The notes beneath the pieces were generated by a model that was not told the origin of the DNA, searched no databases, and worked only from the letters and a program-made list of their open reading frames with translations. Made by a program: the position numbers and the translations under genes. 47,587 bases of DNA, taken from PNAI01 sp035501735 (lineage in GTDB: Bacteria; Pseudomonadota; Alphaproteobacteria; Rhizobiales; Xanthobacteraceae). Within the stretch, counting starts at the first letter, position 1. Each line of letters opens with the position of its first letter. Location: NCBI GenBank assembly GCA_035501735.1, contig DATJVR010000038.1:1-47587 (forward strand). Direction: 5' to 3'. Positions 1 to 8,084 of this stretch are shown in pieces.

Positions 1-78
1 CTTATTGCGTCTTGCTGTGGTCGTTTTCGCCCATTACGAGATTGTCTAATTGTTGCCACACCGGATTCGGAGCAACCG

Positions 79-1284
79 ATGGCCTTCCTCGCGGACCATC
101 TCAAGCGCATCAAGCCGTCGCCGACGATCGCCGTCACCGACAAGGCGCGCGCGCTCAAGGCGGCGGGCCGCAACGTCATTGGGCTCGGCGCGGGCGAGCC
201 GGACTTCGACACGCCCGACAACATCAAGGAAGCGGCGATCAAGGCGATCCGCGAAGGCCGTGCGTCGAAATATACGCAGGTCGACGGCATCGCCGAGCTG
301 AAAGAGGCTGTGGCCAAAAAGTTCAAGCGCGAGAACGGTCTCGACTACAAGGCGTCGCAGATTACGGTCTCCGCCGGCGGCAAGCAGGTGCTCTACAATG
401 CCTTCGTGGCGACGCTGAACCCGGGCGACGAGGTGATCATCCCGGCGCCGTATTGGGTGAGCTATCCGGATATGGTGCTGCTCGCCGGCGGGACGCCGGT
501 CGAGGTCGTATGCACCATGGCGAACGGCTTCAAGCTCAAGGCGGAGGAACTCGAAAAGGCGATCACGCCAAAGACGAAATGGTTTCTGCTGAACTCGCCG
601 TCAAACCCGACCGGCGCCGCCTATACGCGCGCTGAACTGAAGGCGCTGACCGATGTGCTGGTGAAGCATCCGCACGTACATGTCATGACCGACGATATGT
701 ACGAGCATCTGGTCTATGACGATTTCAAGTTCTTCACGCCGGCGCAGATCGAGCCATCGCTTTATCCGCGCACGCTGACCATCAATGGCACCTCGAAAGC
801 CTATTGCATGACCGGCTGGCGCATCGGCTATGCCGGCGGGCCGGAGCCGTTGATCAAGGCGATGGCGATGATCCAGTCGCAATCGACCACCAACCCGGCG
901 GCAGCGTCGCAATGGGCGGCGGTGGAAGCGCTCAACGGGCCGCAGGATTTCATCGCCAAGCACAACAAGATCTTCAAGGAGCGGCGGGATCTCGTGGTGT
1001 CGATGCTCAACCAGGCGAACGGCATCAAGTGCCCGACGCCGGAAGGGGCGTTTTACGTCTACCCGTCCTGCGCCGGCACCATGGGCAAGACCACGCCGAG
1101 CGGCAAGAAGCTCGCAACCGACGAGGATTTCGTCACCGAGCTTCTGGATGGCGAGGGCGTGGCGGTGGTGCAGGGCACGGCCTTCGGGCTGGGGCCGGCA
1201 TTCCGCATTTCCTACGCCACCAAGACCGAGGACCTGGAGGAAGCCTGCCGGCGCATCCAGCGCTTTTGCGGCAATTTGAAGTAA
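79..1284 (+). CDS. aatA: Aspartate/aromatic aminotransferase (class I, AatA-like)
   Basis: A 401-residue PLP-dependent class I/II aminotransferase, full length. It should move the amino group between aspartate (possibly also aromatic amino acids or prephenate) and 2-oxoglutarate in the cytoplasm. Visible landmarks are the GAGEPDFDTPDNI segment at residues 37-49, NSPSNPTG at 172-179, the cofactor aspartate in TDDMYEH near 205, the Schiff-base lysine K240 in GTSKAYCMTGWRIGY, and the carboxylate-binding R376 in FRISYA. The protein resembles rhizobial AatA along its whole length. The ATG at 79 follows a weak GGAGC. The gene is alone; the next gene follows after about 80 bases. The exact substrate range cannot be read from sequence. 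Confidence 0.93.
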   Translation: MAFLADHLKRIKPSPTIAVTDKARALKAAGRNVIGLGAGEPDFDTPDNIKEAAIKAIREGRASKYTQVDGIAELKEAVAKKFKRENGLDYKASQITVSAGGKQVLYNAFVATLNPGDEVIIPAPYWVSYPDMVLLAGGTPVEVVCTMANGFKLKAEELEKAITPKTKWFLLNSPSNPTGAAYTRAELKALTDVLVKHPHVHVMTDDMYEHLVYDDFKFFTPAQIEPSLYPRTLTINGTSKAYCMTGWRIGYAGGPEPLIKAMAMIQSQSTTNPAAASQWAAVEALNGPQDFIAKHNKIFKERRDLVVSMLNQANGIKCPTPEGAFYVYPSCAGTMGKTTPSGKKLATDEDFVTELLDGEGVAVVQGTAFGLGPAFRISYATKTEDLEEACRRIQRFCGNLK

Positions 1285-1363
1285 TTCGGCGATTTTGACT
1301 TAGGGCAAAGTTCCACTCACAATCAGCGGCTATCAGGTGGCTGTTTTTCAGCAGGGGGGTTGC

Positions 1364-1846
1364 ATGCGTCGTTTCAGCTTTGCGCTTGGCGCTGTTTTGT
1401 TTGCTCTCGTCAATGCGGTCGGTGGCGCGTCCGCGCAGCAGCAGGGGGCCAAGATTGGCACTTTGTCCTGTGACATTTCCGGCGGGCTCGGAATGATCAT
1501 TGCTTCGCAGAAAACCGTGAACTGCATGTTCCTGCCGGAGGCGACCGGCTGGAACAGGGAGTCCTATACCGGCTCGATCAGCAAATTCGGGCTCGACATC
1601 GGCGGCACCACTGGCGCGCAAATGGTGTGGGCGGTTTTCGCCGCCGGCAGCCCGGCGCCGGGCGCGCTTGCGGGCGAATATGCGGGCGCCACGGCGGAAG
1701 CGACCATCGCGGTTGGGCTCGGCGCCAACGCGCTGATCGGCGGCTCAAACCGTTCGATTGCTCTGCAGCCGCTTTCGATCACCGGCCAGACCGGCCTGAA
1801 TGCCGCCGCCGGCGTTGCGATCTTGCGGCTGGCGCAAGTCCGCTAA
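1364..1846 (+). CDS. DUF992 family secreted protein
   Basis: A 160-residue exported protein. The ATG at 1364 is chosen because a GGGGGG ribosome binding site lies 6-7 bases before it and because a signal peptide (MRRFSFALGAVLFALVNAVG, cleavage near ASAQ) starts there; an in-frame GTG at 1337 has neither. The mature part is glycine- and alanine-rich, with the pattern IGTLSCDISGG then VNCMF and a closing SLTGQTG-like segment typical of DUF992 proteins, which are common in Bradyrhizobium relatives. Their function is unknown. Two cysteines (in LSCD and VNCM) could form a periplasmic disulfide. A clear intrinsic terminator follows the stop. Confidence 0.8.
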   Translation: MRRFSFALGAVLFALVNAVGGASAQQQGAKIGTLSCDISGGLGMIIASQKTVNCMFLPEATGWNRESYTGSISKFGLDIGGTTGAQMVWAVFAAGSPAPGALAGEYAGATAEATIAVGLGANALIGGSNRSIALQPLSITGQTGLNAAAGVAILRLAQVR

Positions 1847-1865
1847 GGAAGCGTCCTCGCTGACC

Positions 1866-1899
1866 GACGGCCGCCTTAACGGGCGGCCGTTTCGTTTTG
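1866..1899 (+). terminator. Intrinsic terminator after the DUF992 gene
   Basis: An 8-bp perfect GC stem, CGGCCGCC (1868-1875) with GGCGGCCG (1882-1889), loop TTAACG, followed directly by TTTCGTTTT. It lies 20 bases after the stop at 1846 and insulates the next gene. Confidence 0.85.
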
Positions 1900-1996
1900 A
1901 TCCACCGCAGCCCCTTGCCAGTCCCCGCCTCACCTGAGACGATATCGTGACAAGGACCGGGAAGGTCCAACTCCCGGTCCAGTCAGGGAGGTGGCT

Positions 1997-4066
1997 ATGG
2001 GACAAAACGGTTCGGGTCCCAATGGTACGAGACATACGGGTCCCCGGTGCATCGCGCTGGTGGGCCCATTCCAGAGCGGCAAGACCACATTATTAGAAGC
2101 CATTCTTGCCCGCACCGGCGCGATCCAGCGCCAGGGCACGGTTGAAGCGGGCACCACCGTCGGCGACGCCAGCAAAGAGGCGCGCCACCATAAAATGAGC
2201 GTCGAGGTCACCGTCGCCACCACCAATTTCATGGGCGACAACTTCACGTTTCTCGACTGCCCCGGCTCCATCGAATTCATTCATGACATGCGCGCGGCGC
2301 TGCCTGCTGTTGATGCGGCGATCGTGGTCTGCGAAGCCGACGAGAAGAAGGTGCCGCAGCTGCAACTGATTTTGCGCGAGCTCGAAGACCTCAACATTCC
2401 GCGCATCCTCTTCCTCAACAAAATCGACAAGGCCGACAAGCGCGTGCGTGAGACGCTGAAGCTATTACAGCCGGCCTCGCGCGTGCCGCTGGTGCTGCGG
2501 CAGATTCCGATCTGGCACGGCGACATTATTTCCGGCTTCGTCGATCTCGCGCTCGAGCGCGCCTTTGTCTACAAGGAGCATGCGCCGTCGGAAGTCATCG
2601 AACTCAAGGGCGACGATGCCGACCGCAAGAAAGATGCGCGCTTCACCATGCTGGAGACGCTGGCCGATCACGACGACCAGCTCATGGAGCAATTGCTCGA
2701 GGACATCGAGCCGCCGCGCGACAAGGTCTTCGACGATCTCGCCAAGGAATTACGCGAGCGCATCATCTGTCCGGTGCTGATCGGCGCCGCCACGCGCACC
2801 AACGGCGTATTGCGGCTGCTCAAGGCGATCCGCCACGAGGTCCCGGGCGTGGCGGAAGTGGTGGCTCGCCTCGGCGCCAAGCCAGGCAACGAGGCGCTGG
2901 CGCTGGTACTGAAGACGCTGCACACCGCACATGGCGGCAAAATGTCGGTTGCCCGTGTGCTGGCGGGGCAAGCCGGCGACGGCACGACGTTTAATACGCC
3001 GTCCGGCGAAGCCGGCCGCGTCGCCGCCGTGTTCAAGATGATGGGCCAGCACACTGAGAAGCGCGGCCCGGCGGCGGCCGGCGAGACCGTCGCCTTCGGC
3101 AAGCTCGATCACGCCAAGACCGGTGACACGCTGTCCACCGGCAAGACCGTCCAGGCCTCGCTCGTCGAGGTGAAGCCCTATCCGCCGGTGCTGGCCATCG
3201 CGGTGCATGCCAAAGAGCGCAAGGACGACGTCAAGCTCGGCGCCGCCTTCACCAAGCTCACCGAGGAGGACCCCTCGCTCACCGTCGTGCACAATGCCGA
3301 AAACCACGATGTGGTCATCTGGGGGCAGGGCGAAATGCATCTGCGTGTCGCCACTGAGCGCCTCGCCGACCGCTTCGGCGTCCCGGTGACGTCGCGGCCG
3401 CCGACAGTGGGTTACCGCGAGACCATCCGCAAGCCGATCCAGATTCGCGGTCGTCACAAGAAGCAGTCCGGCGGCCACGGCCAGTTCGGCGACGTGGTGG
3501 TGGACATCAAGCCGTTGCCGCGCGGCTCCGGTTTCAAGTTCGAGGAGAAAATCACCGGCGGCGTGGTGCCGCGCAATTACATTCCGTCGGTGGAAGAGGG
3601 CGTTGTCGACGCGCTCAAGCACGGGCCGCTCGGCTTTCCGGTCGTCGATCTGGCGGTGACTTTGGTCGACGGCTCCTATCACACTGTCGATTCTTCCGAC
3701 ATGGCGTTCCGCATTGCCGGCCGGATCGCCATGACCGAGGGGCTGCCACAATGCCAGCCCGTGTTGCTCGAGCCGATCTACCTGGTCGAGATCGTTTGTC
3801 CGAGCGAGGCGACGGCGAAGATGAATGCGATTCTCTCCGGCCGGCGCGGGCAGATTCTCGGCTTCGATACCCGCGAGGGCTGGCCGGGCTGGGACATGGT
3901 GCGCGCGCAGATGGCGGAAGCCGAAATCGGCGACCTCATCATCGAGGTGCGCTCGGCGACCGCCGGCGTCGGCAGCTTCTCGTTCAAGTTCGACCACATG
4001 GCCGAGCTTACCGGCAAGACCGCCGAGCAAATTGTCGCGGCCAGAAAGGCGGCAGCGGCGGCGTAA
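1997..4066 (+). CDS. Elongation factor G-like translational GTPase (EF-G paralogue)
   Basis: A 689-residue, full-length EF-G-type GTPase. The ATG at 1997 is preferred over the in-frame GTG at 1991 because AGGGAGG ends 5 bases before the ATG and overlaps the GTG. G1 is GPFQSGKT at residues 23-30, G3 is DCPG at 87-90, G4 is NKID at 141-144. The later EF-G domains II to V are present, including a GHGQFGDVVVDIKP-type domain IV start. After G3 the usual catalytic histidine (DTPGH) is Ser91. The family is therefore the EF-G-like group often called FusA2 or EF-G II rather than the housekeeping FusA, which normally sits in the str operon with rpsL and rpsG. The role is unclear: ribosome recycling, a stress role or loss of GTPase activity are possible. 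Confidence 0.85.
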   Translation: MGQNGSGPNGTRHTGPRCIALVGPFQSGKTTLLEAILARTGAIQRQGTVEAGTTVGDASKEARHHKMSVEVTVATTNFMGDNFTFLDCPGSIEFIHDMRAALPAVDAAIVVCEADEKKVPQLQLILRELEDLNIPRILFLNKIDKADKRVRETLKLLQPASRVPLVLRQIPIWHGDIISGFVDLALERAFVYKEHAPSEVIELKGDDADRKKDARFTMLETLADHDDQLMEQLLEDIEPPRDKVFDDLAKELRERIICPVLIGAATRTNGVLRLLKAIRHEVPGVAEVVARLGAKPGNEALALVLKTLHTAHGGKMSVARVLAGQAGDGTTFNTPSGEAGRVAAVFKMMGQHTEKRGPAAAGETVAFGKLDHAKTGDTLSTGKTVQASLVEVKPYPPVLAIAVHAKERKDDVKLGAAFTKLTEEDPSLTVVHNAENHDVVIWGQGEMHLRVATERLADRFGVPVTSRPPTVGYRETIRKPIQIRGRHKKQSGGHGQFGDVVVDIKPLPRGSGFKFEEKITGGVVPRNYIPSVEEGVVDALKHGPLGFPVVDLAVTLVDGSYHTVDSSDMAFRIAGRIAMTEGLPQCQPVLLEPIYLVEIVCPSEATAKMNAILSGRRGQILGFDTREGWPGWDMVRAQMAEAEIGDLIIEVRSATAGVGSFSFKFDHMAELTGKTAEQIVAARKAAAAA

Positions 4067-4186
4067 CCTTTACGGGCGCTCGCGCGAATCAATCATTAAC
4101 GATGGGTCCGCCAGTCCCGCAGCTGTGATTTGCCTGTGATCCGGCCGGGCCATAGTTCTGGCTTGAACGAACGTCGGAGCAAATCC

Positions 4187-5155
4187 ATGCCTGTCATCCG
4201 CCGCCGCGGCTGGGAAATCCCCGAACAGCAGGCGACGCCCGAGCATTTGTTTTTCAATCGCCGCGCCTTCATGTCCGCCGCCGCCGGTCTTGGTGCGGCT
4301 TCGATCATGCCCGGCACGGCGCGCGCCCAGCGCGTTGCCGATTTGCCGGTTCCCACCGCCAATCTCTATCCCGCCAAGCGCAACGAGAAATATGTCCTCG
4401 ACCGGCCGATCACCGACGAGAAGATCAACGGCAACTACAACAACTTTTACGAATTCGGCCAATCGAAGAGCGTCGCCCGCGCGGCGGATGCGCTGAAAAT
4501 CCGTCCATGGACCGTCAAGATCGACGGCATGGTGGAAAAGGAGATGACCGTCGACATCGACGATCTCGTCCGCAAATTGACCCTCGAGGAACGGCTCTAC
4601 CGGCACCGCTGCGTGGAGGCCTGGAGCATGGCGATTCCATGGTCCGGCTTCCCGATGGCAAAGCTGGTCGAATTCGCCAAGCCGCTGTCCTCGGCGAAAT
4701 ACGTCCGCATGGAGACCTTCCTCGACAAGGCGGTCGCCCCAGGCCAGCGCACGGGCTATCTGCCCTGGCCCTATATCGAAGGCCTCACCATGGCCGAGGC
4801 CACCAACGAACTGACCTTCATGGCCACCGGCGCCTACGGCAAGCCGATCGCGAAGGTGCACGGCTCGCCGATCCGCCTCGCGGTGCCGTGGAAATACGGT
4901 TTCAAGTCGATCAAGTCGATCGTGCGCTTCTCGTTCACCGACCAGCGGCCGAAGAGCTATTGGGAAGAGTTGCAGTCTTCCGAATATGGTTTCTGGGCCA
5001 ACGTCAATCCGATGGTGCCGCATCCGCGCTGGAGCCAGGCCATGGAAGAGCTGATCGGCACCGGCGAGCGCCGGCCGACCTTGCTCTTCAACGGCTACGG
5101 CGATTTCGTCGCCGGCATTTACAAAGGTCTCGAGAACGAGCGGCTGTGGGCGTGA
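4187..5155 (+). CDS. msrP: Protein-methionine-sulfoxide reductase catalytic subunit MsrP
   Basis: A 322-residue periplasmic molybdoenzyme (YedY/MsrP) that reduces methionine sulfoxide in envelope proteins using electrons from the membrane heme protein MsrQ. The N-terminus carries a Tat signal, NRRAFMSAAAGLGAAS, with the arginine pair at 25-26, as expected for a protein exported with its molybdopterin. The molybdenum ligand is Cys142 in YRHRCVEAWSMAIPW. The rest follows the family to the end: GSPIRLAVPWKYGFKSIKSI, then the aromatic SYWEE and NPMVPHPRWSQ. The ATG at 4187 (residue 20 of the longest frame) is chosen because the Tat signal then sits at the usual distance. No msrQ gene follows, which is unusual since the two are often paired. 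Confidence 0.93.
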   Translation: MPVIRRRGWEIPEQQATPEHLFFNRRAFMSAAAGLGAASIMPGTARAQRVADLPVPTANLYPAKRNEKYVLDRPITDEKINGNYNNFYEFGQSKSVARAADALKIRPWTVKIDGMVEKEMTVDIDDLVRKLTLEERLYRHRCVEAWSMAIPWSGFPMAKLVEFAKPLSSAKYVRMETFLDKAVAPGQRTGYLPWPYIEGLTMAEATNELTFMATGAYGKPIAKVHGSPIRLAVPWKYGFKSIKSIVRFSFTDQRPKSYWEELQSSEYGFWANVNPMVPHPRWSQAMEELIGTGERRPTLLFNGYGDFVAGIYKGLENERLWA

Positions 5156-5203
5156 GCCTCTGGCCTCGCCGCCATCGTGAAGCTTGAGACTAAAGTCGTA
5201 AAC

Positions 5204-5232
5204 AAAAAGCCGGGCCCGCAAGGGCCCGGCTT
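5204..5232 (-). terminator. Intrinsic terminator for the LysR gene (minus strand)
   Basis: A perfect 11-bp stem, AAGCCGGGCCC (5207-5217) with GGGCCCGGCTT (5222-5232), loop GCAA. The A-run on the plus strand at 5204-5208 becomes the U-tract on the minus strand, so it mainly ends leftward transcription from the lysR gene. It may also stop rightward transcripts from msrP. Confidence 0.8.
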
Positions 5233-5445
5233 AAAGTTGTCGACGCTGGGCGCCGACACTCACCTTCCAGAGGGGAACCGCTGACTGCATCGCGCTGCTT
5301 AATCTGGGGGGATGCGACAACACGGTGCATCAGCTTGAAAAAACTATGCGGCGAGATCGGACATGACACAACAGGAAGCCTCGCATGTCAGCCATGCTTG
5401 CGTCGCACGTATAATAATACATTTCACGGAGCGTTTCGCGCGTGG

Positions 5446-6339
5446 TCAGAAATTCCACCGTTGCGCTTTGCTCACCAGAAAATCGCGGAACGCCTGCACG
5501 CGCGCGACATTCTTAAGTTCCTCCGGATAGACGAAGAAGGCATCGAGCGTTGGTGCATTCTCCTCGCCGAACAATTGCACCAGTCCGCCGTTTTCCTCGA
5601 CCAGATAATCCGGCAGCAGCGCGATGCCCAAGCCCCGCTGGCAGGCCCGCAACACGCCGAGAATATTGCTGATGGTGATTTGCGGCATGCGCAGATCCTT
5701 GCCGTTGCGGGCAACTTCCACGAGCCAGTTTCGGTTTTGCAGATAAGGCGGCACGATCGAGCCGCCCAACAGCACGATACGGTGCTGATCGAGCTGCGCA
5801 AACTCTTTCGGCGTGCCAAATCGCTTGAGGTACTCCGGCGAAGCGTAGGCATGAAAGTGCACGGAAAACAGCTTGCGCTGGATCAGGTCCGGTTGGGTCG
5901 GCTGCCGCAGCCGGATCGCGACGTCCGCCTCGCGCATGGCGAGATCGAGCTCTTCGTCGGTGGTGATCAGCGTGACCCTGATATCGGGAAACAGGTCGAT
6001 GAATTCGCCAAGCCGCGGAGTCAGCCAGTGGTTGCCGATGCCCTGGGCGGTCGTGACTTTGAGTTCGCCGTGCGGTCGTTCGCGGCTGTCGGTCAGCTTG
6101 GTGCGCGCCGCTTCCAGTTTCAGGAACACGTCATGCGCGGTGCGGTAGAGCGTTTCGCCCTGTTCGGTCAGGATCAATCCGCGCGCATGGCGGTGGAACA
6201 GCGAGACCGAAAGCTCCTGTTCGAGCGCGCTCACCTGCCGCGACACCGCCGACTGTGAAAGCCCGAGCTGCTCGCCCGCGTGCGTGAAGCTGCCGGCGTC
6301 TGCCGCGGCATGAAAAACCTTCAACTTGTCCCAGTCCAT
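5446..6339 (-). CDS. LysR family transcriptional regulator
   Basis: A 297-residue LysR regulator, full length. The start MDWDKLKVFHAAADAGSFTH is typical, with the winged helix-turn-helix AGEQLGLSQSAVSRQVSALE over about residues 20-40, and a C-terminal periplasmic-binding-like effector domain from about residue 90. The ATG at 6339 is preferred to the TTG at 6345 since AGAAGG lies 7 bases before the ATG. It runs in the same direction as trxB, 40 bases downstream of it, with a short GGGGGAGGG-containing palindrome between them. The effector and targets are not predictable; in related genomes a LysR gene next to trxB is common. It may be co-transcribed with trxB. Confidence 0.9.
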   Translation of the reverse strand: MDWDKLKVFHAAADAGSFTHAGEQLGLSQSAVSRQVSALEQELSVSLFHRHARGLILTEQGETLYRTAHDVFLKLEAARTKLTDSRERPHGELKVTTAQGIGNHWLTPRLGEFIDLFPDIRVTLITTDEELDLAMREADVAIRLRQPTQPDLIQRKLFSVHFHAYASPEYLKRFGTPKEFAQLDQHRIVLLGGSIVPPYLQNRNWLVEVARNGKDLRMPQITISNILGVLRACQRGLGIALLPDYLVEENGGLVQLFGEENAPTLDAFFVYPEELKNVARVQAFRDFLVSKAQRWNF

Positions 6340-6349
6340 CCTCAAGCCT

Positions 6350-6373
6350 TCTCCCTCCCTTCAAGGGGGAGGG
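6350..6373. repeat. CCCTCCC/GGGGGAGG palindrome between lysR and trxB
   Basis: The stretch TCTCCCTCCCTTCAAGGGGG with the following AGGGG forms an imperfect palindrome. It resembles one arm of the larger palindromic repeat found inside the GNAT gene at 43404-43527, so it is probably a solo unit of the same family. On the minus strand it also supplies the purine-rich ribosome binding region of the lysR gene. Confidence 0.5.
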
Positions 6374-6379
6374 GTATCG

Positions 6380-7345
6380 TCATTCCGCTGCGGCCCGCCG
6401 CTCGGCATGGGCGGCCAGGAATTTCTCCGCCTCGAGCGCGGCCATGCAGCCGAGCCCGGCGGCAGTCACCGCCTGCCGATAGACGTCGTCGGTGACGTCG
6501 CCGGCCGCGAATACGCCCGGCACCGATGTTGCAGTCGAGTGCGGCGCGGTTTTCACATAACCGGACGGTTTCATTTCAAGCTGGCCGACCACCAGCTCGG
6601 TTGCCGGCGAATGGCCGATCGCGATGAACACGCCGTCGGCTGCCCGTTCGGTCTTGGCATTGGTTTTGAGATTGCGCAGCACGACGCCCTTCACCTTGAG
6701 CGGGCTGTCGCTGCCGATCACGTCGTCGAGCACGGTGTCCCAGATCACGGCGATCTTCGGATGCTTGAACAGCCGGTCCTGCAGGATCTTCTCGGCGCGG
6801 AACGCATCGCGACGGTGCACGACCGTCACTTTGCTGGCGAAATTGGTGAGAAACAGCGCCTCTTCGACCGCCGTGTTGCCGCCGCCGACGACGATGACGT
6901 CCTTGTTCTTGTAGAAGAATCCGTCGCAGGTCGCGCAGGCCGACACGCCGTAGCCCTTGAATTTCTGCTCCGAGGGAAGATCGAGCCAGCGCGCCTGCGC
7001 GCCGGTTGCGAGCACGAGAGCTTCGGTAAAGTACACGTCGCCGGAATCGCATTCGAGCCTGAACGGCCGGCGCGACAGATCGAGCTTGGTCACATGATCG
7101 GTGACGAGCTTGGTGCCGACATGCGCCGCCTGCTTCTGCATCTGCTCCATCAGCCACGGACCCTGAATGACGTCCGCGAAGCCGGGGTAATTTTCCACGT
7201 CGGTGGTGATGGTGAGCTGGCCGCCTGCCTGCATGCCTTGGATCAGGATCGGCTCAAGCATCGCGCGCGCTGCATAGATCGCAGCCGTATAGCCGGCCGG
7301 TCCCGAGCCGATGATGACAACCTTGGCATGGGTGGTCTTTGGCAT
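6380..7345 (-). CDS. trxB: Thioredoxin-disulfide reductase
   Basis: A 321-residue cytoplasmic flavoprotein that moves electrons from NADPH to thioredoxin. The FAD-binding GSGPAGYTAAIYAARA is at residues 13-28, the redox-active pair is C137-x-x-C140 in SACATCDGFFY, the NADPH motif GGGNTAVEEA is at 154-163, and the second FAD segment GVFAAGDVTDD is near the C-terminus. Length and order match low-molecular-weight TrxB. It is divergent from an Lrp/AsnC regulator with about 205 bases between, an arrangement common in this group, so the regulator may control it or itself from that space. Confidence 0.96.
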   Translation of the reverse strand: MPKTTHAKVVIIGSGPAGYTAAIYAARAMLEPILIQGMQAGGQLTITTDVENYPGFADVIQGPWLMEQMQKQAAHVGTKLVTDHVTKLDLSRRPFRLECDSGDVYFTEALVLATGAQARWLDLPSEQKFKGYGVSACATCDGFFYKNKDVIVVGGGNTAVEEALFLTNFASKVTVVHRRDAFRAEKILQDRLFKHPKIAVIWDTVLDDVIGSDSPLKVKGVVLRNLKTNAKTERAADGVFIAIGHSPATELVVGQLEMKPSGYVKTAPHSTATSVPGVFAAGDVTDDVYRQAVTAAGLGCMAALEAEKFLAAHAERRAAAE

Positions 7346-7490
7346 CAGAACCTCGATTGCTGGTCGAAGCCGCGCGTCGCGGGTTATTGGGGGAACTGGA
7401 ACCCCAATGTAGCCCCTCGCCCGAGCTATGCAAGAGACGCAACCCTTATTCTAAGGTCTGACATTGTTACTCTCCGGTCATACGGTAAAT

Positions 7491-7507
7491 GCGCAATAAA
7501 GTTGCGC
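7491..7507. promoter_or_regulatory. Inverted repeat in the trxB/lrp intergenic space
   Basis: GCGCAA (7491-7496) and TTGCGC (7502-7507) form a perfect 6-bp inverted repeat with a 5-base spacer, placed 44 bases before the TTG start of the Lrp-type gene. Position and symmetry fit an operator, possibly for autoregulation. This is inferred from sequence only. Confidence 0.35.
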
Positions 7508-7550
7508 GCTCGGGCCAATTCGGCGCTATGTAGGGCCAAAGGAGGCCCTT

Positions 7551-8015
7551 TTGCCCGCTCGTCTCGATGCCATCGACCGGAAAATCCTCAAAGAACTGCA
7601 GGACGACGGCCGGATCACCAATGTGGAGCTTGCGCGCCGCATAGGCATTTCTGCCCCCCCATGCCTGCGCCGCGTCCGGGCGCTGGAGGAGGCCGGCTAC
7701 GTGCGTGGCTATCGCGCCCTGCTCGACGAGAAGCTGCTCGGCTACGAGGTGACGGTGTTCGCGCTGGTCAACCTCACGAGCCAGGCCGACGCCGACCTCA
7801 AGGCGTTCGAGGATTTCGTGCGCAAGGAGCCGCTGGTGCGCGAGTGCTGGATGCTGTCCGGCGAGATCGACTTCATCCTCAAATGCGTGGCGCCCGACAT
7901 GAAGACCTTTCAGGCCTTCGTCGCCGAACTCACCGCCGCCCCGCACGTGCGCAACGTCAAGACCGCGCTCACCCTGCACAACTCCAAGGACGCGGCCATC
8001 GTGCCGCTGGCATAG
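7551..8015 (+). CDS. Lrp/AsnC family transcriptional regulator
   Basis: A 154-residue feast/famine regulator: N-terminal helix-turn-helix (LDAIDRKILKELQDDGRITN then LARRIGISAPPCLRRVRALE, residues 5-46) and a C-terminal RAM/AsnC ligand domain with the alpha-beta pattern VTVFALVNL and VRECWMLSGEIDFILKC. The start is a TTG at 7551, fixed by an AGGAGG box five bases upstream; no ATG or GTG fits. It probably senses an amino acid and binds as an octamer or dimer. It is divergent from trxB and separated from the following DUF2272 gene by 69 bases that contain a GCTCGTC/GACGAGC hairpin and a TATACT box. Confidence 0.9.
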   Translation: MPARLDAIDRKILKELQDDGRITNVELARRIGISAPPCLRRVRALEEAGYVRGYRALLDEKLLGYEVTVFALVNLTSQADADLKAFEDFVRKEPLVRECWMLSGEIDFILKCVAPDMKTFQAFVAELTAAPHVRNVKTALTLHNSKDAAIVPLA

Positions 8016-8084
8016 GGGCTCGTCACGCCGACGGGCCGCGACGAGCTATACTGCGGTGTGCCGTTCACCTGCCAAGGAGGGATC

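Noticed and set aside
2750..4030. A 426-codon frame opposite the EF-G-like gene
   Set aside because: A GC-rich shadow frame; the EF-G-like protein is recognisable over its full length.
5233..5445. The TATAAT-containing space after msrP as a small RNA gene
   Set aside because: TATAAT near 5410 lacks a matching -35, and there is no terminator hairpin placed to end a short rightward RNA before the lysR gene.
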